This document shows, in pieces, positions 26,922 through 35,195 of a stretch of DNA of 64,000 bases. The stretch is from Octadecabacter sp. B2R22 (GTDB taxonomy: Bacteria; Pseudomonadota; Alphaproteobacteria; Rhodobacterales; Rhodobacteraceae). Location of the stretch: positions 1-64,000 of the forward strand of contig NZ_JAHKQJ010000008.1 in NCBI RefSeq assembly GCF_018861045.1, read 5' to 3'. The notes beneath the pieces are model-generated. The model worked only from the letters and a program-made list of their open reading frames with translations. It was not told the DNA's origin and did not search any database. A program made the position numbers and the translations under genes. Positions within the stretch are counted from its first letter, which is position 1. Every line of letters begins with the position of its first letter.

Positions 26922-28523
26922 TTAGTTCGTCGGAATGAACCGAGGGAGCGTGTCCTGCACAGATATCAGGACGTCGCGCAGGCGTGCTTCTGCAACCTCG
27001 TCGCCTTCTTCGCGATCAATGAGCGTAGTTAAACGCACTATCGCTCCGTCCGTGCGGCCGGTCGTGATCCCGTCCATCATCAGCCAGTATTTAGCCATGA
27101 CATCTGATGCGATGCGGCGGTCGCGTTGCTGGAACCAGTAATACACCATCATGCGCGTTTCACCCTTCTGGATGATCGCGCGGTTGATGTTGAACTCCGT
27201 ATCGGTTCCAACCACTTGGGTAATGTCGGTCCGCTCAAGCCACGCAATTTCCCAGCCCGCACCAGGCAGACAAATCTCGGGACTGTGCACACCGCCTTTG
27301 CTTTGATCATCATACCACGCCATGAACAATCCCACGGGGAGTGCCTCACCCGGTTTGGACAGGTTCACCTGATGGTAGTCGTCCGCACCAAGCGTCGAAA
27401 CCACAGCGGGCTCTAGCGTTTCGCGCAGCCCGATCTGACGCCACTCCCCGATCTGACGGGGGAACTGTTCAAAACGATCCCGGACAAGGGTTCCACCACC
27501 CCGTTCAGGCATAAGCTGCACCGCCGTGACGGCCATCAGCATAACCACAGCCGTTGTGATCATTGCGACAGACGGGCGGACATACTGCACCCGCATGGCC
27601 TGTTGACCCAGACCGTCTGTGTCCAGATCTAATGCCTCTACCAAGGACATCCGCTTGGGCTGCAAAAACAACAACACCCATGCCAAGCCGAACAGAATAA
27701 CGATACAGATCAGAAAGATGACCCAGCCTTCAAAGAAGTGCGAAAACCCGTCGAGCCATCCGACACCGTAATGTTGCACGATGATCCCGGCGACTGCGAT
27801 CCGCACCGAGTTCATAAAGATTGCGATCGGGACAGCCGCCAGAAGCAGCGTCACCTTATGCCAGACAGGACCCCGATACAGCGTCGCGAAAATGTATGAA
27901 AAGCTCATGATCGGGAACATGTAGCGCAGACCAGAACAGGCCTCGGCGACATGAAGCTTGAGGATACCCAGATCAATAATGTTGCCATCCAGAAAGACCG
28001 GCACACTGGCCAGCTGCAAGAACCAGACACCCAATTCGGATGACACCATCTGCAAGGCTGTGGTGATCTTGTAATAGATCACGCCAGGCAGGGGCAGCAT
28101 GTAAACCAAATGGACGACACCGGGCCAGAAATGTTTGCCGGTATCCCACCCCCAGCTCACCAATAACACACCACCAACCCATAGGATCAGCGCATAGGCT
28201 ACGATATCGCCAATGTTCGCCAGTATCCCCAAGGCGCCCATCAGAATTGAAATCACCACCAAAATCACACCGGGCCAGCGATTGCGCGCCACGTCCGGAT
28301 TGATCGGGTAATCCTTAAGCTGTTTGAGGAACAGAAACGCCGAAAGCACCGGGATCAGGGGGCCGTGGCTGTATTCGGGGAGTTGCCAAGCCTCCAAAAG
28401 CGCATCGATACCATTGGCAAAAAAGATGCCGGCCCCGATGACGGCCACCAGGAACCAGAACATTCCCCATGTGGCGATACTGGCAAATCCTCCAGCTAAA
28501 GCTGGTCGTTGAATAAATGACAT
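26922..28523 (-). CDS. xrtD: Exosortase D (VPLPA-CTERM-specific) fused to EpsI domain
   Basis: 533 residues. The N-terminal two thirds form a polytopic exosortase: EYSHGPLIP (50-58), catalytic Cys196 in AEACSGLRYM, Arg241 in FMNSVRIAVAG and His262 in SHFFEGW. A hydrophilic EpsI-type domain follows from about 335, with HSPEICLPGAGWEI and YYWFQQRDRRIASD as its conserved blocks. This fusion is the usual form of the Rhodobacterales exosortase that processes VPLPA-CTERM proteins, one of which is encoded at 2207-2908. It is a membrane transpeptidase-like enzyme. AGGGTAG precedes the start. It lies 76 bases upstream of the acyltransferase on the same strand and may be co-transcribed. Confidence 0.93.
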   Translation of the reverse strand: MSFIQRPALAGGFASIATWGMFWFLVAVIGAGIFFANGIDALLEAWQLPEYSHGPLIPVLSAFLFLKQLKDYPINPDVARNRWPGVILVVISILMGALGILANIGDIVAYALILWVGGVLLVSWGWDTGKHFWPGVVHLVYMLPLPGVIYYKITTALQMVSSELGVWFLQLASVPVFLDGNIIDLGILKLHVAEACSGLRYMFPIMSFSYIFATLYRGPVWHKVTLLLAAVPIAIFMNSVRIAVAGIIVQHYGVGWLDGFSHFFEGWVIFLICIVILFGLAWVLLFLQPKRMSLVEALDLDTDGLGQQAMRVQYVRPSVAMITTAVVMLMAVTAVQLMPERGGGTLVRDRFEQFPRQIGEWRQIGLRETLEPAVVSTLGADDYHQVNLSKPGEALPVGLFMAWYDDQSKGGVHSPEICLPGAGWEIAWLERTDITQVVGTDTEFNINRAIIQKGETRMMVYYWFQQRDRRIASDVMAKYWLMMDGITTGRTDGAIVRLTTLIDREEGDEVAEARLRDVLISVQDTLPRFIPTN

Positions 28524-28841
28524 TAATCTACCCTAGAAACAAAAGCATCAAATCCTCGCAAACCTATGACAGATTGGCGCGAATATTGCTATGCAACCAT
28601 GCCCACCTGACAAAATTATGATGAAAGCTTGTCGCCTATCGGCACAATCAGCACCTGAGGCCGCTATCGTTTCCAGCCGCGGCTTTAATCTTTACACTGA
28701 CCAGGTCGGACAAACCGTAAAGGTGCGCACGCGAAATTATCCAAAGGGGCGCTACACGGGCTCTCTAGCATCTTGGTCCGAATGTTCGGACCCGATGAAA
28801 GGCGGCGACGCTTGAGTAGAGATCAAACACGAGAACGACGA
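28524..28841. other. Intergenic region with an 18-base palindrome
   Basis: 318 bases between the end of the GntR gene and the start of xrtD. No convincing gene; one 74-codon frame (28591-28815, +) has no ribosome site or recognisable feature. It contains the perfect palindrome GGTCCGAA-TG-TTCGGACC at 28775-28792, without a T-run on either strand, so it looks more like an operator or a simple hairpin than a terminator. The xrtD promoter should lie here. Confidence 0.5.
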
Positions 28842-29510
28842 CTACTTAATGAACGCCTTTAGGAACGCGCCTGTTGTTTCATAGTGGGACCGCAGAAGGT
28901 CTTCGGCGTGGTCGATGTCTCCGGCAATGACGGCGTCTAGGATGATGCGGTGTTCGTCCTCTACTTTGCGGCCCTTATAATCGATTGAGCGGCCAGCGAT
29001 GAACCGGTAGCGGATGTTGAGGTCGTAGAGTTGATTACAGAACCGCAGCAACAGCGGTGAGTCACAATTGCCGATCAGGGCCATGTGGAAATTTTTGTGT
29101 TCACGTTCGAAATCGTCGGATTTGGATTGTTGCAGGCGCGACATGCGGTGATGGATGATGACAAGACTTTCGATCCAGTCGTCTGATTTGTTTTCCATGC
29201 TCTGGCGCAGCGCCATACCCTCAAGCGAGCATCGCAGGCGCAGGATTTCAGCAAAGTCTTCGCTGCTAGTGGCCGCCGCGCTAAAACCGCGCTGTTCATG
29301 GCGCACGACCAGTTGGTCGGACGTCAAAAGGCTGAGGGCCTCTCGAATAGGAGAGGCCCCCGTGCCAAGGATTTTACGAAGGTGATCGATCTTCAATTTC
29401 GTGCCCGGGGCCAGCTCACCGGTCAAGATCAGGTCACGCAGTTTGCTATGGGCAATCTGGGTGGCCGAACTTTGCGACGTCGCAGGGTCTGATAGGGCAC
29501 TAATATTCAT
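28842..29510 (-). CDS. GntR-family regulator, FadR/FCD subfamily
   Basis: 222 residues. The N-terminal winged helix-turn-helix (about 17-75) has HSKLRDLILTGELAPGTKL and GASPIREALSLLTSDQLVV, the GntR signature. The C-terminal FCD ligand-binding domain (about 85-215) has histidines typical of metal-containing FCD folds: EHKNFHMALIG, DEHRIILDAV and RSHYETT. It is the last gene of the leftward catabolic operon (16 bases after the HMGL-type gene), an arrangement common for autoregulation. It is the only regulator gene in the island and the best candidate to bind the ATCGAT-centred repeats at 35909, 36406 and 46951 (inference). Confidence 0.9.
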   Translation of the reverse strand: MNISALSDPATSQSSATQIAHSKLRDLILTGELAPGTKLKIDHLRKILGTGASPIREALSLLTSDQLVVRHEQRGFSAAATSSEDFAEILRLRCSLEGMALRQSMENKSDDWIESLVIIHHRMSRLQQSKSDDFEREHKNFHMALIGNCDSPLLLRFCNQLYDLNIRYRFIAGRSIDYKGRKVEDEHRIILDAVIAGDIDHAEDLLRSHYETTGAFLKAFIK

Positions 29511-29525
29511 TTGAAGAGTCTAATC

Positions 29526-30737
29526 TCACTTCGCTCTGAAGGATGCAACGATATTGGCGAATTCTTCGTCTGTCAGAACGTCGCGCTTAGCAATGCCTGT
29601 GGACTTCACCTCGGCGAGGACGTCGCCGATCATATCGTCATCCATTTCGCCAAGGCCCATTTCACCCAGCTTGTAGATGATAGACGCTTTGCCGGACTTC
29701 TTGCCCAGCACGACTTCACCGATTTTACCCGTAAGGGCGGGGTGCGTTGCGAACATGACCAGTGGGTCGTTCATCACGTAGTTAATGCCGATACCGGATT
29801 CACGGATGAAGTTGCCGTGGCCCAGAACAGGTTTGTTGCGTGCAATCGGGATGTTGGATTTTTCAGCAATCATCGCCGCGAGCTCAGGAATTTTGTCGAG
29901 CTTGTACTGTGTGTCGTAGCCATACAGCAGGTGCAGGCCCATCATCAGTTCCTCAAGCGCAGCGTTACCTGTGCGTTCGCCCAGACCGTTTGCACAAGAG
30001 TGCACACAGACAGCGCCAGCCGTCACAGCGGCCAGTTCAGTCGCAACACCCATACCGAAATCGTTGTGCGTGTGGATTTCGATCGGCAGGCCAGTCATGT
30101 CGTCAACCCAGTTGACCATGTGCTTGATGGCTTCAGGCGTCGCACAGCCCATGGTGTCCACGATGCCGATGGAATCCGGCGGGGAGTTGTCCATGATGTA
30201 TTTGCACAGGTTTTCCATGTCGGACTTGCGCGCGCGCGTCGTGTCATATGGGAAGAACAAGGCGTGCAGCCCGTTTTCGCGGGCGTAGTTGATAATAGGT
30301 GCTGTTTTCTTGGCAACGTCTTCCCATGTCCAACCAAACTGTGTGACCAATTTCGGGTAGCCGATTGGTACTTCGATCACGACGCCGTCTGCGCCGCATT
30401 CCAGCGCAAGGTCGATGTCTTTTTGCATCGCGCGCGCGAACGTAAAGATCTTGGACTTCAGGCCCAGTTTGGAAATCTCTTTGATGGCCTTTTGATCGTC
30501 CGGGGACACGGCTGGCATCCCTGCTTCGATCCGGTCCACGCCAAGTTCGTCCAGCTTGGTCGCGATTTCGATCTTGTCGTCGATGGAGAACACAACGCCT
30601 GGTGTCTGTTCACCGTCACGCAATGTCGCGTCGTGGATTTCTACTTTTGGTGGCAACTTCAGGCCTTCGCGAACGGAGGGTTCGAAGTTGTAGGGACTAA
30701 CCCACCATTTGCCGTCTTCTTTATATGTCTCGCGCAT
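29526..30737 (-). CDS. HMGL-type synthase/lyase (homocitrate/isopropylmalate synthase-like)
   Basis: 403 residues, a TIM barrel of the DRE-TIM/HMGL family: DATLRDGEQTPGV (36-48; Arg40, Asp41, Glu43), the divalent metal ligands in HTHNDFG (His222, His224, Asn225) and GLGERTGNAALEE (251-263). It is shorter than LeuA (about 500) and lacks the leucine-feedback dimer domain; length and the segment DGEQTPGVVFS fit homocitrate-synthase-like proteins. Known members condense acetyl-CoA with a 2-oxo acid or run the reverse cleavage. Its position in a catabolic operon between the dioxygenase and the GntR gene argues for a degradative lyase or condensing step, not lysine or leucine synthesis. Exact reaction unknown. 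Confidence 0.82.
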   Translation of the reverse strand: MRETYKEDGKWWVSPYNFEPSVREGLKLPPKVEIHDATLRDGEQTPGVVFSIDDKIEIATKLDELGVDRIEAGMPAVSPDDQKAIKEISKLGLKSKIFTFARAMQKDIDLALECGADGVVIEVPIGYPKLVTQFGWTWEDVAKKTAPIINYARENGLHALFFPYDTTRARKSDMENLCKYIMDNSPPDSIGIVDTMGCATPEAIKHMVNWVDDMTGLPIEIHTHNDFGMGVATELAAVTAGAVCVHSCANGLGERTGNAALEELMMGLHLLYGYDTQYKLDKIPELAAMIAEKSNIPIARNKPVLGHGNFIRESGIGINYVMNDPLVMFATHPALTGKIGEVVLGKKSGKASIIYKLGEMGLGEMDDDMIGDVLAEVKSTGIAKRDVLTDEEFANIVASFRAK

Positions 30738-30761
30738 ATTCGTTTCCTTACGTGTCAGTTG

Positions 30762-31637
30762 TTAGGGGGTGTCAGATACAAGGACGAAATCGAAATCAAC
30801 CTTGAAATATGGGATTGTGACGTTCCGCCCGACTTCCAGATCATCTGGGAGGGCATCAATGTCGGTGGTTTCTACGTAATCCATGATGAGGTCTTCGCGC
30901 ACACCGAACACCGCGTCCGAATTCAGGTGCGGATCGCCGTTGGAAAAGACTTCTGTGACCAGTGATTTGTACCCGTCAACCTGAACGATGAAGTGCAAGT
31001 GGGACGGGCGCCACGGGGTGCGGCCCGTCGCGCGGAACAATTCGCCCACGGGGCCGTCATCAGGGACTTTGTAGGGTGCGGGTTTTACCGTCGTCATGGC
31101 ATAGCGCCCGTCTGCGCCTGTCGTCATGGAGCAGCACAGGTTGAAATCATCCTGACCGCCGTCTTGCGAATAATAGAGACCGTTTTCAGCGGTCTGCCAC
31201 AGTTCGATCACAGCGTTCTTGATGGGGTTCCCATCTACGTCTTTGACGAAGCCTTCGATCACGACCGTATTGCCGTCGTTGTCCTTTTTCAGGTCCCCAC
31301 CCACAGGCAGCATTGGCGCGCCCACGGAGTGGAACGGCCCAAGCACGCTGGACGATGTACCCGCATGCTGGGACCCGATCATGTCGACCAAGGACGACAG
31401 CCCTGTCACGTCGGAAATCAGCACGAATTCGTTGCGTTCTTCGTCCGTGATATTGCCTGCATCGGTGGCGAATTTCAGGGCGCGGGCCCATTCGGCGTGG
31501 GTCAGCTGGGTTTCTTTAGCAAAGGCATGCAGGTGTTCAACCATGCTTTTGAGCACGAACATGGTGCGTGGGTCGGTGTCATCGCTGCAGTAATCCAGAA
31601 AGGCCTGCGTGATGGTGTCGATGGTCACATCTTTCAT
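30762..31637 (-). CDS. Intradiol ring-cleavage dioxygenase, hydroxyquinol 1,2-dioxygenase-like
   Basis: 291 residues. It has the N-terminal helical catechol-dioxygenase domain (about 1-100) and the catalytic beta-sandwich (VLGPFHSVGAP 98-108; GFVKDVDGNPIKNAVIELWQ, given as VDGNPI and IELWQ). The Fe(III) ligands are Tyr155 in NGLYYSQ, Tyr189 in PAPYKVPDDGPVG, and His213/His215 in PSHLHFIV. The segment DGPVGELFRATGRTPWRPSHLH (quoted as GPVGELFRATGR and WRPSHLHF) is close to hydroxyquinol 1,2-dioxygenases, which open 1,2,4-trihydroxybenzene to maleylacetate. No maleylacetate reductase is present in the window, so the true substrate may differ. It lies between the TRAP and HMGL genes in one operon. 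Confidence 0.88.
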   Translation of the reverse strand: MKDVTIDTITQAFLDYCSDDTDPRTMFVLKSMVEHLHAFAKETQLTHAEWARALKFATDAGNITDEERNEFVLISDVTGLSSLVDMIGSQHAGTSSSVLGPFHSVGAPMLPVGGDLKKDNDGNTVVIEGFVKDVDGNPIKNAVIELWQTAENGLYYSQDGGQDDFNLCCSMTTGADGRYAMTTVKPAPYKVPDDGPVGELFRATGRTPWRPSHLHFIVQVDGYKSLVTEVFSNGDPHLNSDAVFGVREDLIMDYVETTDIDALPDDLEVGRNVTIPYFKVDFDFVLVSDTP

Positions 31638-31655
31638 GTGTGGCTACTCCTGACG

Positions 31656-32963
31656 TTAAATAAGGGCGGTGGAAAGGATGGGAAACCGGATCAGAACGAT
31701 AAGAACCAGCAGCATAAGGAACGCGAACGGAAGCGAGCCCAGGAAGACATCCTTTAGGGTGATGGAGGGATCATTCAGTGTGCTTTTGATAACGAAACAC
31801 GAAATCCCCAGTGGCGGTGTCAGCAGGCCGATTTCAGCCCCGATGACGGTTACAATGCCGAACCACACAAGGCTAAGCCCCATGCTTTCGATCAAGGTGA
31901 TGAACAGCGGCACGACGATCAGAATGATAGATGCCGTGTCCAGCAACGTGCCCAAGACCAGCATCAAGGCCACATAGATCAGCATGATATGGAAGAACGA
32001 CAAATCCCAAGTTTGCAGCAGTGCATCCAGTTGGTTTGGAAGACCCGCGTAGCCGAGCATGCGGCTGTAGAACGATGCCATCGTGATCAGCAACAAGATC
32101 GCTGCCGTAATGTGGCCCGTTTCAACAAGCGTTTCCCAGAAGTCTGCCCAGCTCATGGAGCGGCGCACAAGGGCGACGATCAGCGCAAGCGACGCGCCAG
32201 CGGCGCCCGCTTCTACGGGTGTTAGCCAGCCTGTGTAGATGCCGCCCAAAACAAGGAAGATCAGCGACAGCACGGGCCATGATTTGCGGAACGTTTCGCT
32301 GCGCGCCATTGCGGGCAGGCCTTCGGCGCTGATGTTTTCGCCGATATAGGACGGCCATACCCGCGCCATCACGAAGATCGCGGCGATGTAAACGCCCGTC
32401 AGGATCAAGCCCGGGATGATGCCCGCAAGGAACATATCGCCCACGGATTGTTCGGCCACAAAGGAATAGATGATGAGCATCGCAGAGGGCGGGATAATCA
32501 TACCCAGCACCGATGACCCTGCAACAACACCCACAGCAAAGCGTTTGTTGTAGTTGTAACGCAGCATTTCCGGCACGGAGATTTTGGTAAAGACACTCGC
32601 CGAGGCAATTGAGGACCCTGTGATCGCGGCAAACACCGCATTTGCCCCAACCGTCGCCATGCCGATCCCTGCCAGCACTTTGCGGCAGGCCGAATTTAGA
32701 ACGTCGTAGATATCGCGCCCCAGCCCTGCCCTTGAGACAAGAAGCCCCATTAACGTGAACAGTGGAATAGTGGCGAAGTTATATTCGGTGACCCCATCGC
32801 CAACGGCGACTTTGAGGAAGTTAAAGGCAAGGATAGATTTGCCAGACATCAGCCAGATCGCCCCAAAGGACACGAGGCCCAAAGCGATCGGGATATAAAG
32901 CCCGAGGTAGACCAACACGACGATGGCCAGAACCGAGAGCATACCAATTGTAAGTGGATCCAT
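31656..32963 (-). CDS. dctM: TRAP transporter large permease (DctM)
   Basis: 435 residues, about 12 membrane helices. Seen: ATIPLFTLMGLLVSRAG, AAITGSSIASASVFTKI (the GSS substrate-site segment), VAGSSVLGMIIPPSAMLIIYS and LLTPPLGISCFVIKS, typical of DctM. With the DctQ and DctP genes upstream it forms a sodium-dependent tripartite importer. It begins 3 bases after the dctQ stop. Confidence 0.95.
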   Translation of the reverse strand: MDPLTIGMLSVLAIVVLVYLGLYIPIALGLVSFGAIWLMSGKSILAFNFLKVAVGDGVTEYNFATIPLFTLMGLLVSRAGLGRDIYDVLNSACRKVLAGIGMATVGANAVFAAITGSSIASASVFTKISVPEMLRYNYNKRFAVGVVAGSSVLGMIIPPSAMLIIYSFVAEQSVGDMFLAGIIPGLILTGVYIAAIFVMARVWPSYIGENISAEGLPAMARSETFRKSWPVLSLIFLVLGGIYTGWLTPVEAGAAGASLALIVALVRRSMSWADFWETLVETGHITAAILLLITMASFYSRMLGYAGLPNQLDALLQTWDLSFFHIMLIYVALMLVLGTLLDTASIILIVVPLFITLIESMGLSLVWFGIVTVIGAEIGLLTPPLGISCFVIKSTLNDPSITLKDVFLGSLPFAFLMLLVLIVLIRFPILSTALI

Positions 32964-32966
32964 GAT

Positions 32967-33590
32967 TTAGACCTCGCCGCTTGTTTGGGCGGTGACGTGA
33001 CGTGGGTCAGCGTCGCCTAGAACGGCTTTGAAAAAGAAGAGAATGCCTGCCCATGCGCAGCCAAAGGCGATCGCAAGGCGAACAGGCCACCAAGGCGCTG
33101 TCAGAATGCCGGGCGTGCCGAAGTAGTCACAGCGACCAAGGGCGGTTTTGAAATCGACCCAGAATTCCCCCGTCGGAGGGGTGCCAAATTCGGGCGGCGT
33201 GAAGAAGTGACAACTTTCAAAAGCATGTGTGAATTCCGGCCAGACGGTCCAGACGATCAGGCCCATAAAGATACAGGCGACCCCATCCAAGGCGCGCGCC
33301 AACGCGTTTCCGAACCGTGGTTTCACCACCCGCATCAACCCCAAGAACCCGTCAGAGCGGGTCAACCGCCCTGTGCGGACAACGTCAGGCAGTTGCAGGA
33401 ATACGATCAACGCCAACGAGAAGATAACGATCTCGATCACGCCGCGCAGCGGTGCATTGAAGAAGTTGCGCGATATGACATCAACATTCATAATCGCGAC
33501 CAACGCCAGCAGCACAAATGCGCCGCTGACGTTCGCGAGGATGGCGATCTTGACGACCACTTTCTCAATATTTCGCAAGATTGCGATCAT
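32967..33590 (-). CDS. dctQ: TRAP transporter small permease (DctQ) with extra loop
   Basis: 207 residues, four membrane helices: about 15-37, 50-68, 103-120 and 168-190. The segments VISRNFFNAPLRGVIEIV and YFGTPG...WWPVRLAIAFG are DctQ features. An insert of about 30 residues between TM3 and TM4 contains Cys127 (ESCHFFTPPEFG) and Cys154 (LGRCDYFGTPG), longer than in usual DctQ proteins; it should face the periplasm and could form a disulfide or contact the binding protein. Confidence 0.9.
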   Translation of the reverse strand: MIAILRNIEKVVVKIAILANVSGAFVLLALVAIMNVDVISRNFFNAPLRGVIEIVIFSLALIVFLQLPDVVRTGRLTRSDGFLGLMRVVKPRFGNALARALDGVACIFMGLIVWTVWPEFTHAFESCHFFTPPEFGTPPTGEFWVDFKTALGRCDYFGTPGILTAPWWPVRLAIAFGCAWAGILFFFKAVLGDADPRHVTAQTSGEV

Positions 33591-33611
33591 CGTCAGACCC
33601 TCCCCTTTTGC

Positions 33612-34700
33612 TTAGTTAAGCTCTGCGGCCCAATCGCGCAGTGGCTCAGCGCCAGCTGCACGCAGCTTGTCCATGTAAGCGGCAAGCATCTCGGAACCAG
33701 GGGCACCCGTCGCATCAAGATCAGCAGCCCATTCGGCAGCGATGTTTGGCATGCCTTCGGCCCAAGCCTGACGCTGCTCTGCGCTCAGCTCGACGACTGT
33801 ACCGCCTGCTTCGACATAGGCTTCAAGGGCAGCACCTGCGCGGTCCATTGCGATACCAGCGATATGATCGCGGTATTCGATGGCCACAGTTTGCAGCACC
33901 TCTTTGACCTCATCAGGCAGACCAGCCCAAACATCGGCGTTGACGGTCACGGTTTTGGAATTCACTGCACCGAAATCCGTTTGCAGCATGTAAGGCGCAA
34001 CTTCGACAAAGTTGAAGGTTCCCGCAGCTTCCGGCCACGTCATCGCCGCTTCAACAACGCCGGTTTGCAGCATGTTGTAGAAGTTCGGCAGGCCGCCTTG
34101 AACGCCAGCAGCACCTTCGATGCCTTCGAGGTAGCGCAGGTTATAACCCGCACCCGCAACCTTCAGACCTTCGACGTCAGCCAAAGAGTTCAACGGAACG
34201 GAAGCAAAAAGCTGGTAAGTGTCCAGAACAACGCCCGTCGCGAGGTAAACCTGATTTTCCGCCGCAAGCTCTGCCTGCATCTGTGGGAATTCACGGGCGA
34301 TTTCATCAACCGCTTGTGCCACGACGCGCGCATCAGAGGACACGAACGGAGTGACCGCAGAAATACCCTGAGATGGCAGCGCGGAGTTGTGGAAAATGGT
34401 CGTTACGATGCCGATATCGCCAAGACCCAGCTTGATGCCCTCCAACACCCCGCGTGGTTTCACGATCTGGCCGCCGTAGGCTTCCATCCATTCGATTTCG
34501 TAGTTGCCGCCTTCGGCCAGCAGTTCATTCACCCGTGGAATGAAAAAGCCGGAAAATTCAGCAACCCACATGGAACGATCAGGATAGCCATCGATGGCTG
34601 TCAGGTTGATCGTTTCCTGAGCCGAGGCGGCTCCTCCCATTGCGCCGGTCAAACCGACCGCAACGCCTGCCGCGAGGGCAACTCTTCTTGTAAAAGTCAT
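33612..34700 (-). CDS. dctP: TRAP transporter substrate-binding protein (DctP)
   Basis: 362 residues with a signal peptide containing TFTRRVALAAG and ending GGAASAQE. It captures the substrate in the periplasm for the DctQM pair encoded next. Family features: GLGDIGIVTT, NSLADVEGLKVAGAGYN, MLQTGVVEAAMTWPEAAG. The conserved arginine of the usual GLKIR motif, which binds a substrate carboxylate, is replaced (GLKVAGAG); the second binding protein in the island (37857) keeps it (GLRVRAGG). This suggests another ligand mode, as in some TRAP proteins for aromatic or other acids. It lies 21 bases upstream of dctQ. Confidence 0.92.
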   Translation of the reverse strand: MTFTRRVALAAGVAVGLTGAMGGAASAQETINLTAIDGYPDRSMWVAEFSGFFIPRVNELLAEGGNYEIEWMEAYGGQIVKPRGVLEGIKLGLGDIGIVTTIFHNSALPSQGISAVTPFVSSDARVVAQAVDEIAREFPQMQAELAAENQVYLATGVVLDTYQLFASVPLNSLADVEGLKVAGAGYNLRYLEGIEGAAGVQGGLPNFYNMLQTGVVEAAMTWPEAAGTFNFVEVAPYMLQTDFGAVNSKTVTVNADVWAGLPDEVKEVLQTVAIEYRDHIAGIAMDRAGAALEAYVEAGGTVVELSAEQRQAWAEGMPNIAAEWAADLDATGAPGSEMLAAYMDKLRAAGAEPLRDWAAELN

Positions 34701-34722
34701 AGTCTCTCTCCCTTAGTTTTAG

Positions 34723-35181
34723 TTAACCGGCTTTTTGCCAGTCCTCGTTAATCACCGTACCGGCGCTTCGATAAAGTTTCGAAAGCGCACAATATTTTGC
34801 AGTCTCCAAGGCCACTTGCGCCAGTTCCTCCTCCGACGCGGGGCCATCTGCGATGATGGTTAGTTCAATTTTCTCGAACGGGTTGTCGAGTTCTTCGATC
34901 AGCATAACGCCAAGCTTATTGAGCTGGCACTTCACCGTGACGTCGAGGTTCCCTATCTCGATGCCAAGTTTCGCCGCGCATTTTTGACCGATCGTATTTG
35001 TGCAACCTGCAAGAGCCGCCAGCGCGGTTTCTGTGGGCGAAAACCCCAGATTGGTGCCGTGGCGTTCCTTTGGTTCGTCAATCAGCATAGACACATCGCG
35101 GGTCGTCACCTTGGCCAGCGAATGCGACAGGCAATCGGCTTTGACAGTGGTGGTCACGGTGGTTTTCATCTTGATCGCCAT
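34723..35181 (-). CDS. OsmC-family protein
   Basis: 152 residues from ATG 35181, with AAAGGAAAG upstream; an upstream GTG/ATG frame would overlap the preceding gene. OsmC/Ohr fold: FSPTETALAALAGCTNTIGQKCAAKLG, cited here as ETALAALAGCTNTIG, contains one of the usual reactive cysteines; a second lies in KCAAKLG and a third in KYCALSKLYRSA. Members reduce organic hydroperoxides or thioesters, though many are uncharacterised. It lies 14 bases after the RutE-like gene and before dctP. In this operon it may protect against, or act upon, a reactive intermediate. Confidence 0.87.
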   Translation of the reverse strand: MAIKMKTTVTTTVKADCLSHSLAKVTTRDVSMLIDEPKERHGTNLGFSPTETALAALAGCTNTIGQKCAAKLGIEIGNLDVTVKCQLNKLGVMLIEELDNPFEKIELTIIADGPASEEELAQVALETAKYCALSKLYRSAGTVINEDWQKAG

Positions 35182-35195
35182 GGTTGGTCTTTCCT

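Noticed and set aside
28591-28815. 74-codon open frame (+) in the gap before xrtD
   Set aside because: No ribosome site, no recognised motif, and it crosses a palindrome; treated as non-coding.
29526-30737. Biosynthetic 2-isopropylmalate synthase (leuA)
   Set aside because: It lacks the C-terminal regulatory domain and sits in a catabolic operon with a ring-cleavage dioxygenase; called HMGL-type instead.
29511-30965. 484-codon open frame on the plus strand
   Set aside because: Antisense to the HMGL-type enzyme and the end of the dioxygenase gene, both with intact catalytic motifs.
33207-34751. 514-codon open frame on the plus strand
   Set aside because: Antisense to the first dctP and dctQ genes; His/Arg-rich shadow sequence.
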